Shown piece after piece: positions 53,544 to 63,600 of a stretch of DNA of 64,000 nucleotides. The first letter of the stretch is position 1. Every line of letters begins with the position of its first letter. This DNA is from a bacterium. GTDB lineage: Bacteria > Hinthialibacterota > Hinthialibacteria > H5-UNCL2. The stretch covers positions 273,581 through 337,580 of the forward strand of contig JABTUV010000002.1 in assembly GCA_015075175.1 (NCBI GenBank). The letters are read 5' to 3'. A program made the position numbers and the translations under genes. Below the pieces are notes generated by a model. It made no database searches and was not told the origin of the DNA. It saw only the letters and a list, made by a program, of their open reading frames with translations.

Positions 53544-56500
53544 CTAGTAAAGCCGCCATGACGCCACCTCCGAGTCGCCCGACTCGCGCGCCCCCAGGTC
53601 GATCTTGAGGCCGACCGGCGTGCCGCGGTCGCGGCAGCCGCTGGTGGGGGAGAGCAGGTAAAAGTTGGCGGACGCCGGATCGCGGGAGACAAAGTCCGGG
53701 TCGTACCAGATGTCCTTCGTGTAGTCGATGCCGATGCCGTCGAAATCGACGCCCAGGTTCTCGGCCGCGCAGTTCCAGCCGGCGACCAGGCCGGACAGGC
53801 CCGAGGGCCGGACTTTCAGGCCCGAGCCGACGTTGAAGGCGAAGATGTTGTTCTGGATGGTGTTGCCCGAGCCGAGGAAGTCGCTGCCCGCGGCCCAGTC
53901 GGTCACCGTGTTGTTCACGTAGGTGTTGCCGGAGGGGCCGGGATCGCCGAAGTAGGCGGGGGCGTCCTCGAAGATGCCGGTGGCGCTGCCGGGCAGGCCG
54001 CCGAAGAGGGCGTTGCGCGTGATCGTGTTGCCGGTGGTGTTGGAAATGCCACCCAGTGTGCCCGAGGCGCCGGAACGCACCAGGAGACCCGCGCCGTTGC
54101 GGTAGGTGGTGTTCCAACCCACGGTCGAGTTCTTGCCCTCCAGGATCAACGCCGCGCCCACGCAGTCAAAGACCGTGTTGGTGGTCACGGTGACGTTCTG
54201 ATTGGCGGGCAGGAGCAGATTGACCTCGCGCACGGAGATGCCGGCCCCGCCCGCGTTCTCGACCGTGCAACCGATGACGCGATGGTCGGAGCCCTCGACG
54301 CGGATGCCGGTTCCCGGCGCACCGGTCACGTGACAGTCCAAGACGTCGATGCCCTGAGCGGCGTCGGCGGGTCCGCCCGCGCCGGAATTGTCGATGTGGA
54401 TGCCGGCTCCCGTCACCGACAGGTTCTGCAGCACGCTGTTGCGCACCGGTCCGGTCACGACTACGCCGCCCGACAGGGCGCCGAAGCTGCCGTTGCGGAC
54501 CGCCCAGTTCTGCGCGGCGTCTCCGCCCTTGGTCTCCAAGACCATCGCTTGGGCGACCCCGCCGCCGGCGACGCCGATGTCCTCCAGCGTCACGTTGTCG
54601 CCGTAGAACTGCAGGTTGACGCCGACGCCGCCCACGTTGCTGACGGAGATGCGCCGGAAGGTCAGGTCGCCTCCGTCCGCGAAGGCCACGTTCAGCCCGC
54701 GCGTGAAGCTGTTGCTCATGGTGCAGTCCTGCACCAGGAGTCCGTTCACGATAGGCTCATCGCCCGGGCCGGCGGGGATGTTGTTGCGCGCGATGGAGAG
54801 GCCGTGATTGCCGCCGGTGAAGGTGCAGTTGGTGAGCGTGGCGTAGGTTACGCGCGAGTTGGCCGTCTCCACCAGAAAGGCCGCGGGCCGCAGCGTGGTC
54901 GTGTCGTCGATGGCGCTGGTGCAGGCGAACTGGCAGTCGGTGAAGGCCAGGTCGCGCAGGTTGCAGACGGCGGCCACCGCCGGATAGACCGCGAAGCCGC
55001 CCACCACGCCGCCGGTGAACGAGCAGTTGGTGAAGGAGACGTTGTTCAGGTTGTTGAGCGCGGCGATCGTGCTGCCCTGGCGCGTGCCGTTGAAGATGCA
55101 GTTGGCGAAGGAGACGTTCTCGATCACCATGGGGTTGGAGGAGTTGGCCATGCACAACGCGGAGACTCCGTTGATGACGGAATTGGTGACGGTGGCGTTG
55201 CGCAGGGTTGCGCCGGGCGCCGTGCCGTCCTCGCGCACCAGGAACCCGGCCATGAGATAGCTGGTCGAGGTGGGCGTTCCGCCGTAGAGAAAGCAGCCGT
55301 CGATGATGAGGCCGTCGATGCCGCCGCCCGCGCGCGAGACGTTGAAGGCCACGTTGGCGTCGATGCGGGTGTTATACACCCTCACGTTGGTGGAGATATC
55401 GTCCTTGAAGGCGATGCCCTCCGAGCCGGTGTCGGTCTGGCTGGTGGGGCGGCAGGTGAAGCTGCAGTCGCGGATTTCCACGTTGTGCCCCTGGGTGCGG
55501 GCCGCGCCGGAAAAGCGCGTGCCGAAAAACGAGACTGCGTCGTCGCCGCCACGGTTCTCCACCGACACCCGCTCCACCAGCATCCCCCGGATGATGCTGC
55601 CGTCCTGCGTGCGGATGGCGGTTGCGTTCTGACGGAGCTCATTGGTGAAGGTGCAGTCCCGGATGGTCACGTTGTGGCACTCGACGTACTCGAACTGGAC
55701 CGTGCACGCCGTGGTGGCAACGCAGTTCTGAATCGTCAGGTTCTGGATCAAGGGCCGTTGCGCCCCCGCCGTGGTGCTGCTGTTGCGCACCGCCACCATG
55801 TCCTGGAAGGCGTTGGTGCTGGTGGGGTCCTTCTGCATGTTGACCCCGTCGATCAGCACCGTGTCCACCACCGTGGGATTGGGATTGGCGCTGCTGTTGC
55901 TGTAAAGGGAGATGGCGTCGACGCCGCCGGTACCCAGGTTGGAGAAGGCGGTGCGGATGACGCGGAAATTGGACGCCTTGGAGTTGAAGATCCTGACCGC
56001 CCCCAGGTTGCTGTCGGTCGCAATGTAACCGCGCACGACGCAGTCCTGGATGAGGATGTTATCCGACGTGGTGTTGTCGATCGCGCTGGTGTTGGTCTGC
56101 AGCTCGAACGAATAGATGCGCATGTCCAGGAACTGGGTGTTAAGAATTTGGATGTTGTCCCAGGCGCGAAAGGCCTTGACCCCGCCGGCGAAGCCGTTGG
56201 AGTTGACCACGCAGTTGCTCATGGTGAAGTTGCTGCCCGGCCCCGCCGAGCTGGACAGGAGCACCACCAGGTCCAGGTTGGCGGTGGGATTGAAGCTGCA
56301 GCCGGTCACGGTGACATTGTCCGTCCCCAGCACCTGGATGGGAGCCGACAGATTCTCGGGCGCGTACTGCTCGACCGCGTTGGCGGCCACGCCCGTGAAC
56401 TGGCAATCCTGCACCGTGCAGTTGGAAGCGACGCCCTTGATGATGATGCTGCCTTCGCGTATTCCCTGACCGTCGAAGTTGAGGCTTTGGATGGTGACGT

Positions 56501-56840
56501 AGGTTCCCGTGACTTCCAGCACCACCCCGGTCAGGGTGAAGGGCGTGCCCACCGGGTCGCTGCGAAGGACGATGGGGTTGCCGGCCGCTCCGTTGGCCGT
56601 CACGCCGATGACGGCGTTTTCGGTCAGGTTGGATAGCACGTGCAAGGTTGAGCCGGCCGGCTGTCCATTCAGGACGCCGACCGCCGCCGCCAGCGTGGCC
56701 TTGGCCGTGCCCGCCGACAGGCCGTCGTTGCCGTCGTTGCCGCTGCTGCTGACGTACACGTCCGCAGCCTGCGCCGCAAGGAGGAGTCCCAGCGTGAGTA
56801 CTCCCAAGACGGCGCTTCGAACAAATGGTTTCCGCCGCAT
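53544..56840 (-). CDS. large secreted right-handed beta-helix protein, copy A2
   Basis: A 1,098-residue protein from ATG 56840; GGGAGG lies 11 bases upstream, so the spacing is long. The signal peptide (VRSAVLGVLTLGLLLAAQA) is followed in frame by ADVYVSSSGNDGNDGLSAGTAKATL, the intact form of what is split in A1. The protein consists of PbH1 rungs with variable loops and ends CRDRGTPVGLKIDLGARESGDSEVASWRLY, close to the end of A1. Likely extracellular, as a polysaccharide-active or structural surface protein. The upstream promoter carries the operator. Confidence 0.9.
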   Translation of the reverse strand: MRRKPFVRSAVLGVLTLGLLLAAQAADVYVSSSGNDGNDGLSAGTAKATLAAAVGVLNGQPAGSTLHVLSNLTENAVIGVTANGAAGNPIVLRSDPVGTPFTLTGVVLEVTGTYVTIQSLNFDGQGIREGSIIIKGVASNCTVQDCQFTGVAANAVEQYAPENLSAPIQVLGTDNVTVTGCSFNPTANLDLVVLLSSSAGPGSNFTMSNCVVNSNGFAGGVKAFRAWDNIQILNTQFLDMRIYSFELQTNTSAIDNTTSDNILIQDCVVRGYIATDSNLGAVRIFNSKASNFRVIRTAFSNLGTGGVDAISLYSNSSANPNPTVVDTVLIDGVNMQKDPTSTNAFQDMVAVRNSSTTAGAQRPLIQNLTIQNCVATTACTVQFEYVECHNVTIRDCTFTNELRQNATAIRTQDGSIIRGMLVERVSVENRGGDDAVSFFGTRFSGAARTQGHNVEIRDCSFTCRPTSQTDTGSEGIAFKDDISTNVRVYNTRIDANVAFNVSRAGGGIDGLIIDGCFLYGGTPTSTSYLMAGFLVREDGTAPGATLRNATVTNSVINGVSALCMANSSNPMVIENVSFANCIFNGTRQGSTIAALNNLNNVSFTNCSFTGGVVGGFAVYPAVAAVCNLRDLAFTDCQFACTSAIDDTTTLRPAAFLVETANSRVTYATLTNCTFTGGNHGLSIARNNIPAGPGDEPIVNGLLVQDCTMSNSFTRGLNVAFADGGDLTFRRISVSNVGGVGVNLQFYGDNVTLEDIGVAGGGVAQAMVLETKGGDAAQNWAVRNGSFGALSGGVVVTGPVRNSVLQNLSVTGAGIHIDNSGAGGPADAAQGIDVLDCHVTGAPGTGIRVEGSDHRVIGCTVENAGGAGISVREVNLLLPANQNVTVTTNTVFDCVGAALILEGKNSTVGWNTTYRNGAGLLVRSGASGTLGGISNTTGNTITRNALFGGLPGSATGIFEDAPAYFGDPGPSGNTYVNNTVTDWAAGSDFLGSGNTIQNNIFAFNVGSGLKVRPSGLSGLVAGWNCAAENLGVDFDGIGIDYTKDIWYDPDFVSRDPASANFYLLSPTSGCRDRGTPVGLKIDLGARESGDSEVASWRLY

Positions 56841-56971
56841 TGCTTGTAGAACCTCCCGATGAATCATCCGGGTCGCCGCGCGACCCACCGGATGAGAGTG
56901 AGCGCGTCACGCCGAAAAGTGGGCGGCATAAAACGAGAGAGGACATACAGAAATCACGCAGAACAGGCCAC

Positions 56972-57020
56972 TGGTAGGACCATTGGATGTGGTATTACCA
57001 CTTGTGCGATCCCATGTCAA
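56972..57020 (-). promoter_or_regulatory. promoter overlapped by TGGTAATACCA operator (beta-helix locus 2)
   Basis: On the minus strand a perfect TTGACA (57020-57015), a 17-base spacer and TAATAC (56997-56992) form the promoter. GTGGTATTACCAC (56989-57001) covers the -10 box, and TGGTAGGACCA (56972-56982) lies 18 bases downstream centre to centre. Geometry equals locus 1 at 11115-11158. The divergent Fe-binding gene starts at 57147, so it might be affected too. Confidence 0.85.
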
Positions 57021-57146
57021 GCATTTTCGGGTTTCCGTGCACGAGGCGCTCGTGGTAGAGTCTGCACCACAGGCTGGATGGGACCCTGCAAATGGCATGG
57101 CGACGGACGTCGGTGCGCCCCGGAGGCGGCGGAGGGGAGGTCGTAA

Positions 57147-58157
57147 GTGGTTACAAAAAAGAATGTTATGTTTGTCGCACTGGTGGGAATGGCGGCCCTT
57201 TCGGCACGTGCGGCGGAGCGGCAGGTCGTCGTCTATACGGCCTTGGACCGCATGTTCTCCGAGCCGATCCTGGCCGACTTCACGGCGCGTACGGGCATCG
57301 CGGTCAAGCCGGCTTACGATACGGAGGCGACCAAGACCGTCGGGCTTTACAACCGCCTTGTGGCGGAACGAAGCCGGCCGGTGTGCGACGTGTTCTGGAA
57401 CAACGAAATCGCGCGCACGCTGGCCCTGGATCGGGAGGGACTCCTGGCGCCTTATGACTCGCCCAGCGCCAGCGACATTCCCGCCGCCTTCCGTTCACCC
57501 GTACATACCTGGACGGGCTTCGCCGCCCGCGCCCGCGTCATCATCTACAACACCCAGCTGGTTAAAGACGAGGAGGCGCCGGACTCCGTTTTCGATCTGT
57601 TGGATCCTCGCTGGAAAGGCAAAGCGGCCATCGCGCTGCCCCTGTTCGGCTCGACCTCGACCCATGCGGCGGCGTTGTTCGCGTACTTGAAGCCCGAACC
57701 GGCCAAGGCATTCTTCTCTGGGCTGGTGGCCAACCAGGTGAAAGTCCTGGCAGGCAACGCCACCGTACGGGATGACGTGGCGGCGGGGATCGTACCCTGG
57801 GGCCTGACGGATACCGACGACGCCTACGGGGCCATCGTGGCCGGAAAGCCGGTAAAGATGGTTTATCCCGACCAGGAGGGTATCGGTACGCTGGTCTTCC
57901 CCAATACGGTCGCGCTGATCGCCGGAGCACCGCATCCTGACGAGGGACGGGCGTTGATCGACTATCTTCTTTCCCCCGAGGAGGAACGGCGATTGGCGGA
58001 GGGAGCGGGGGCGCAGATTCCCGTGCGCGCGACGGTTCCCGTGCCCGGCCACGTGCGGCGTGCCTCGGACCTGCGCTGCTTCACGCTGCCTTGGGAAGAG
58101 TTGCCGGCGGCGCTGGAGGTTTCCCAACCCTTCCTGCAATCGACTTTTATGCGATGA
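57147..58157 (+). CDS. Fe(III)-type ABC substrate-binding protein (FbpA/FutA-like)
   Basis: A 336-residue protein from GTG 57147 with GGAGG six bases upstream. The signal peptide is VMFVALVGMAALSARA. The family 1 layout shows RQVVVYTALDRMFSEPILADFTARTGI, VFWNNEIARTL, IIYNTQLV and VKMVYPDQEGIGTLVFPNTVALIAGAPHP. The QEGIG loop with Tyr nearby agrees with the iron(III)/putrescine-related group. ATGA overlap with the permease shows co-translation. No ATPase gene is present in the window. Confidence 0.9.
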   Translation: MVTKKNVMFVALVGMAALSARAAERQVVVYTALDRMFSEPILADFTARTGIAVKPAYDTEATKTVGLYNRLVAERSRPVCDVFWNNEIARTLALDREGLLAPYDSPSASDIPAAFRSPVHTWTGFAARARVIIYNTQLVKDEEAPDSVFDLLDPRWKGKAAIALPLFGSTSTHAAALFAYLKPEPAKAFFSGLVANQVKVLAGNATVRDDVAAGIVPWGLTDTDDAYGAIVAGKPVKMVYPDQEGIGTLVFPNTVALIAGAPHPDEGRALIDYLLSPEEERRLAEGAGAQIPVRATVPVPGHVRRASDLRCFTLPWEELPAALEVSQPFLQSTFMR

Positions 58158-59764
58158 GAACTCCTCTCGGAGTTCAGGCTTTAGCCTGTCCGCTGCGCCG
58201 GCTGGTCGCGCCGGCGTGCTGGGCGGCGTTCGCGCTCGTCTGCTACGGTCCGCTGGTGGGGTTTTTGGGCGAGTTGGGGCAGGAGACCGCCGGACCGTCC
58301 GGCGCCGATCTCTGGGCGCGGCGACTGGGGCTACTCTGGACCAGCTTTTACGTGGCGGGAGTGGCGACGCTGGCCGCGGTCATCCTGGGGGCGCCGGTAG
58401 GCGCGCTCCTGTCGCGGTTGCGCGTGCCCGGCCGGCGCGCGCTGCTGGCGCTCTGCGCCGCCGTGCTGGTCGTGCCGCCCTACGTCTTCGGCATCGCCTG
58501 GCTGGCGGCCTTCGGCGCGCGCGGCGCCTGGATCGCCGGCGCCGAGACCGCTCTCCAGCCCGCCTGGGACCCCTATCAGGCCTGGACTGCCGCCCTGGTG
58601 CTGGCCTGGGCGTACTTCCCGCTGGTGGTCTTGTGCACTTGGGCGAGCCTGCGCGCCATCCCCCCCGAGCGCGAGGCGGAAGCCCTGCTTCATACCGGAC
58701 CGATCCGCACCCTGTGGTTCGTAAGTCTGCGCGAGGCCCGCGACGGCGTCCTCTTGGGCGCGGGGCTGGTGTTTCTGCTGGCTTGGACCGACTTCACCGT
58801 ACCCGATCTGTTTCGCACGCGTGTTTATGCGGCGGAAGTGTTCACCGAGTTCAGCGCCTTCTATGGCCTGGGACCGGCCAGCCGCAGCCTGGCGCCGCTG
58901 GTGCTGGGGGCGGCGCTGGTTCTATGCGCGTTCGTGGTAAGGGAAGATCGGGCGGCGTTCCGGCAAGCGGGCGGGCGGGCCTCGGCGCCGCCGTTGCCCC
59001 TGTGGGGCGCGGCGCGCTGGTTGGCCGCCGGGGCCTGGCTGGTCGTACTGGGTCTGCTTCTTCTGCCCGTGGTCATCCTTTTCCAGCGGGCGCTTCCCCT
59101 GGAGGACTTCGGGCTGGCCTGGAAGGCGGCGGGACCCGAACTGCGCCAGACTCTCACGACCTCGTTCTATGCCGCGGCGCTGGCGGGATTGCTGGGATAC
59201 GGTTGCGCCGTCCTGATCGTCCCCCATCCTTGGCGGCGCCGGCGCTGGCTGGAGGGACTGACCCTCCTGCCTCTGTTCGTGCCCGCGCCCGCGGTCGGCA
59301 TCGGCCTCATCCGACTGTGGAACCGGCACGGCGGGATGGGCGAGGTCTACCAGAGCGAGGCCATCCTGGTACTGGCGGCGTGCGCGCGGTTTCTGCCTCT
59401 GGCAGTCCTGGCGTGGGCGCGGGGACTGGCGCGCGTGCCGCGGGCGCTGTATGATGCGGGACGGTTGGACGGGCTTTCGGGTTGGGCGTGGCAGCGCCAC
59501 GTGGCGCTGCCGGCGGCCTGGCGGCATGGCCTGGCGGGCATGGCGCTGGTCTTCGCCTGGAGCGTGGGTGAACTGGGCGCCAGCCTGCTGGTCGCGCCGC
59601 CCGGCGCCAGCACCTTGTCGATACGCATCTTCACCTTGCTCCATTACGGAGCGGATCGGATGGTAGCCGCCTTATGCGTACTGGTCGTCGCAAGCATCGC
59701 TTTACCCGGGTTTCTGGCCGCCTTGGCGTTGGTTGGGCGGCGGCGGTTCTCTCTCTCGCGCTGA
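58154..59764 (+). CDS. Fe(III)-type ABC transporter permease (two-domain FbpB-like)
   Basis: About 536 residues from ATG 58154, inside the preceding stop. Two halves each carry the six-segment MetI-like permease unit; EAA-type loops are seen as EREAEALLHTGPIRTLWFVSLREAR and ALYDAGRLDGLSGWAWQRHVALPAAW. Membrane segments are rich in A, L and V. In FbpB proteins both halves sit in one polypeptide, as here. The 3' end overlaps the ChrB-C-like gene by 91 bases. The partner ATPase must be encoded elsewhere. Confidence 0.9.
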   Translation: MRTPLGVQALACPLRRLVAPACWAAFALVCYGPLVGFLGELGQETAGPSGADLWARRLGLLWTSFYVAGVATLAAVILGAPVGALLSRLRVPGRRALLALCAAVLVVPPYVFGIAWLAAFGARGAWIAGAETALQPAWDPYQAWTAALVLAWAYFPLVVLCTWASLRAIPPEREAEALLHTGPIRTLWFVSLREARDGVLLGAGLVFLLAWTDFTVPDLFRTRVYAAEVFTEFSAFYGLGPASRSLAPLVLGAALVLCAFVVREDRAAFRQAGGRASAPPLPLWGAARWLAAGAWLVVLGLLLLPVVILFQRALPLEDFGLAWKAAGPELRQTLTTSFYAAALAGLLGYGCAVLIVPHPWRRRRWLEGLTLLPLFVPAPAVGIGLIRLWNRHGGMGEVYQSEAILVLAACARFLPLAVLAWARGLARVPRALYDAGRLDGLSGWAWQRHVALPAAWRHGLAGMALVFAWSVGELGASLLVAPPGASTLSIRIFTLLHYGADRMVAALCVLVVASIALPGFLAALALVGRRRFSLSR

Positions 59765-60243
59765 CGCCCGCGTGTTGGACCGCGACGGACGCTACGCCGG
59801 TCGCCCCCGTGTACTCGACCTGGGACCGGCCCATCGAAGTGGACACGGCGGCGACCGCATGGTTGATCCGGCGCTTCGTTTCGCCCGCGGCGGTATTCGT
59901 ATTCGAGCCGACGGGGACCCTGCGGATGCCCGGTACCGCCTTCGACACTCCCAGCGCCGAAGACAGTCGCCGCGGCAATCGCACCGTGGCCGAGTACTGG
60001 GCGCGCAAGCATAATCTGGAGGACCCGGCGCTGGAGCGCCTCTTGTCGGTCGTCCACGACATCGAGATCAACGTCTGGCAGCCCAAGGCGACGGCGGAGG
60101 CGCCGGGCCTGGCCGCCGTTTTCCGCGGTCTGTCCGAGATCGAGCCCCGCCGGCCCGAGTGTCTGATGCGGGGCATGGAAATCATTGACGCGCTCTATGC
60201 CGATTTTGCCCGCCAGTCGCGGACTGCTTCACCTGCGAAATAA
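59674..60243 (+). CDS. exported ChrB C-terminal-domain-like protein
   Basis: A 189-residue protein. After an N-terminal segment (RLGVGWAAAVLSLALTPACW, possible lipobox) comes the ChrB-C pattern: WDRPIEVDTAATAWLIRRFVSPAAVFVFEPTG, then IPFD-like GTAFDTPSAEDSRRGNRTVAEY, DPALERLLSVVHDIEINVW and GMEIIDALYADF. In chromate operons this domain is a cytoplasmic sensor or resistance factor; here an export signal and coupling to a Fe-type ABC transporter suggest another role. The start is uncertain because it lies inside the permease gene. The 60244-60691 gap holds no gene. Confidence 0.7.
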   Translation: MRTGRRKHRFTRVSGRLGVGWAAAVLSLALTPACWTATDATPVAPVYSTWDRPIEVDTAATAWLIRRFVSPAAVFVFEPTGTLRMPGTAFDTPSAEDSRRGNRTVAEYWARKHNLEDPALERLLSVVHDIEINVWQPKATAEAPGLAAVFRGLSEIEPRRPECLMRGMEIIDALYADFARQSRTASPAK

Positions 60244-60301
60244 TCCACCTTTCCCGCTTTTAGACCCGACGTCAATTGCACGGTCTCATGCATGTCAAGG
60301 G

Positions 60302-60330
60302 TTGACAGGGCCTTGCACGAGTGAAAGAAT
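60302..60330 (+). promoter_or_regulatory. possible promoter of the PKD-repeat protein
   Basis: A perfect TTGACA (60302-60307), 17-base spacer and AAGAAT (60325-60330). The start codon at 60692 is some 350 bases on, so either the leader is long or another promoter exists. Confidence 0.4.
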
Positions 60331-60691
60331 AGTCTCGCCGTCGAACGCCAACCTCGCCGGCGTGCGCCGTTCCCGCGACGAAGGCATGCCGCTCCGCGCG
60401 TTCGATGCGCTGTTCCCGTGCGGCAGGCAAAAGCCGAAAGTGACATTCTCATTCATCTCGGTTCGCAGGCGTGCTTGCGTCGGCGCGGCGGCTTGCGAGG
60501 ATTGTGATTCTTGACGTGACCTGACGATTCCACCGGGAGGAGATGCGCGGCGGCGACGCCGCGCGCCGTCAATCATGCGACGTGTCCGTGTCGGAATCCG
60601 AAGCGGTTTCCCCTTTCCATACGCACCCGTCTATTACCATGGACGACCGCCGCATCGGCGGCGGGGTCGTCCGGCATCGAGGATGGACATT

Positions 60692-63600
60692 ATGACGCGA
60701 CGACTCTTATTCATGCGTGCTGGAACGCTCGTGATCATGATCCTGGCGCTGGCAGTGTGGGCGCCGGGCGCGCCGGCCGCGCCCGGTGACATCAACCGCT
60801 CAGGGCGCGTGGACGGCGAGGACTTGGTCGAGCTGGCCCGTCGCATCGGCCAACCCACCGATCCCAACGACGCGCGCGACTTCGATCTGGACAAGAACGG
60901 GGTGGTCGAGGTCTCCGACCAGGGGCTGTTGCAGCGCAACTTCGGCCTGCGTGGGGTGGCCGCGGCGATGTGGGTTTCCGACACTTCGGGACACCGCGTC
61001 AGGAAACTCTCGCCCCTTTCCGGGCGGGTGCTGGCGGAAGTCTCCGGCTTCGCTGCCGTCTCGCGCCTCGTCGTGGGACCCAATAATGACGCCTACCTGG
61101 CGGATTCCGGCAGCATTTTCCGGCTCTCCGGCGAACTGTTGGGGGCGTACAGCATCAGCTCGGGGACCGGCTTTCACGGGCGCGTGGCGGGCTTTGGGAC
61201 CAACTTGTGGCACGACGTGAACGTCGCCGACGGGCGGCTGTGGGTGATCAACAAAACGATGGGGCGGCTCTATCGCATCGAACCCAGTGCGTTTTCCGTC
61301 GCCGGCTACAACGTGATCGCGGGGACCGGCCATCATTCCGTGTTCGTTGTGTCCGGGGGTGGGAACATCGCCGTGGACGGTCCGCGGGGCGTGATATGGA
61401 TGGCCTGGGGGACGCGCAGCGCGGTCCTGCGGATGCGCACCGACGCACCGGACGGTTACAATCCCGTCAACGACACCGGGTACCACACGATGCCGTCCGT
61501 GACCAGCCCCGGCCTGGTTTCGCTGGACCCGACCACCGGGCGACTCTGGGTCACGCGCGCCGGCAGCGAGATATCGCTCCTGTCCGCGGACGGCAATACG
61601 CTGACGGCGGGCCAGTCCGGCCTGTCGACCTTGAACGAGATCGCCGCCGACGCGAAAAACGGCGGCTGCTGGTTCGCGCGCAGCAACACCACGCTGGGCC
61701 TCGTGGATTCCGCCGCGGCCAACATCCTGCTCTCGACCACCACGTTTGCCAAGCCGCTGCAACTGGTTCCCATGCGGGATACGGGCTGGTTGTGGTTCGT
61801 TGAGAACGACCGCGATCCGGTGCTGGTGACGCAGCGGGGCGACGTGGTCCTCCGGCGCGCGGTGGACGGGCGTTTTGCCGGCGCGTCGGTCAACCCGCTG
61901 CCGCCGGACGCGCGCAGTCCGGTGGTGGACTTGCTCATCAGCAACGCCGAGCCTTCCGTGGGCGGGAACGTCAATTTCACAGCGTTTGTATTGGAGCAGC
62001 GCGAGCCGGTCGTCGCCTATCGCTGGGACTTCGACGGGGACGGCCGCTTCGACCGCACGACGTCAACCGCCTCGACCTCGTTCGCGTACAACCGGCAGAT
62101 GCTGGCCCTGCCCATGGTCGAGGCCATCGACGACCGCGGCTTTTCCGGCTTCTCCGGGCGAAGGACGGTCGTGCCCGGCTACCTGGCGGCGGTCGTGGAA
62201 GCGACGCCGACCGCCGGCGACCTGCCGCTGCTCGTGCAGTTCACGGGCAGCTACTTCGATCCGCTCGGCACTGCGACGGTCCTAAACTACCGCTATGACT
62301 TCGACGGCGACGGGGTGGACGACTACACGTCGCCGACCAATCCCAACGCCTCGTTCACGTATCAGGCGGCGGGCGAGTTCGACGCGACCTTCAAGATCAC
62401 GTTCGTGGGCGGGCGGGTTTCGACGGCGGTAGTGCGGATTTCCACCAATCGGGCCGGGCCGACGGCGGTAGCGGGCGTGGACAAGACGGGCGGCGTGCGG
62501 CCGCTCACGGTGACGTTTTACAGCGACCAGTCCAGCGACGCGGACGGCCAGATTCTCCTGTACGAGTGGGATTTCGACAACAACGGGACGTTTGATTACG
62601 CCGCAGTTACGTCACAGCCCGTTCCGTACACCTACGCCAACGAGGGCGACTACACGGCCACGCTGCGGGTGACGGACAACTCGGGGCTGACGGACACGGA
62701 CAGCGTGGCGGTGCGGGTGGGGCCGCCGACGCCCATCGCGGTCGCGTCCGCGGCGCCCACGCTGGGCCACGCGCCGCTGGACGTGCAGTTCACCGGCGAC
62801 CAGTCGCAGGGCGTGGGGGCCAGCCTGGTGCGCTATGAATGGCACTTCGGCGACGGCGACCTGACGTTGAACCCCGACGGTTTTCCCACGCGGCAGCTCT
62901 TCGTGGGGACTTACACCTCGACGGGAGCCGATGACATCACCAGCCTTCAAGCCGGCGTCTTGGACGCCTCGCCGTCCGCCGGTCAAACCCTGGGCAACCG
63001 CACCTGGACTTTGCGCAGCGACGACGACGGCGTGTTTTCATGGGCCAACATTTTTGGTGGATTCACGCGGGTGCACGGGTATTGCCACATCTATCTTTAC
63101 AGCCCGGCGGCGCAGACGCTGCGAATCCAGTATCGCTCGCGCACCGCCACGCGCTTCTGGGTGAACGGAGCGCTGATTCACGCGGCCACTTACGTGGGCG
63201 TGCTGCCCGGCACGGAGACGGTGGTTCCGTTGCAACTGGCGGCGGGCTGGAATCAGCTCTTGGTTTCCTGCGCGTCCAACGGCAGCGCCTGGGAGCTGGG
63301 TTATCGCATCACCGACGCCCTGGGGCGGGGGGTGGTGTTGCCGTATCGCGTGAATCTGCCCACCGCCGGCACGCCGGCGGGTTACTACGTTTCCAACAAC
63401 GTGCCCAACACCAACCACACTTATGCGCAGCCCGGGCTTTACTGGGCCCAGCTGATCGTGACCGACGCGCGGGGCTACAGCGACCGGGCCACGGCGGCGG
63501 TGACGGTGGTGCACGCCACGGCGCCCATCGCCTTTGCCCAGGCCACGCCCAACCAGGGCCCGGCGCCGCTCCTGGTGCAACTGACGGGAACCGGAACGAA

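Noticed and set aside
54282-56636. Long plus-strand open frame of 784 codons antisense to beta-helix A2
   Set aside because: No ribosome site, composition rich in V, H, R, D and G, and no domain; the other strand has a signal peptide and repeat structure. Long antisense frames are expected in GC-rich DNA.
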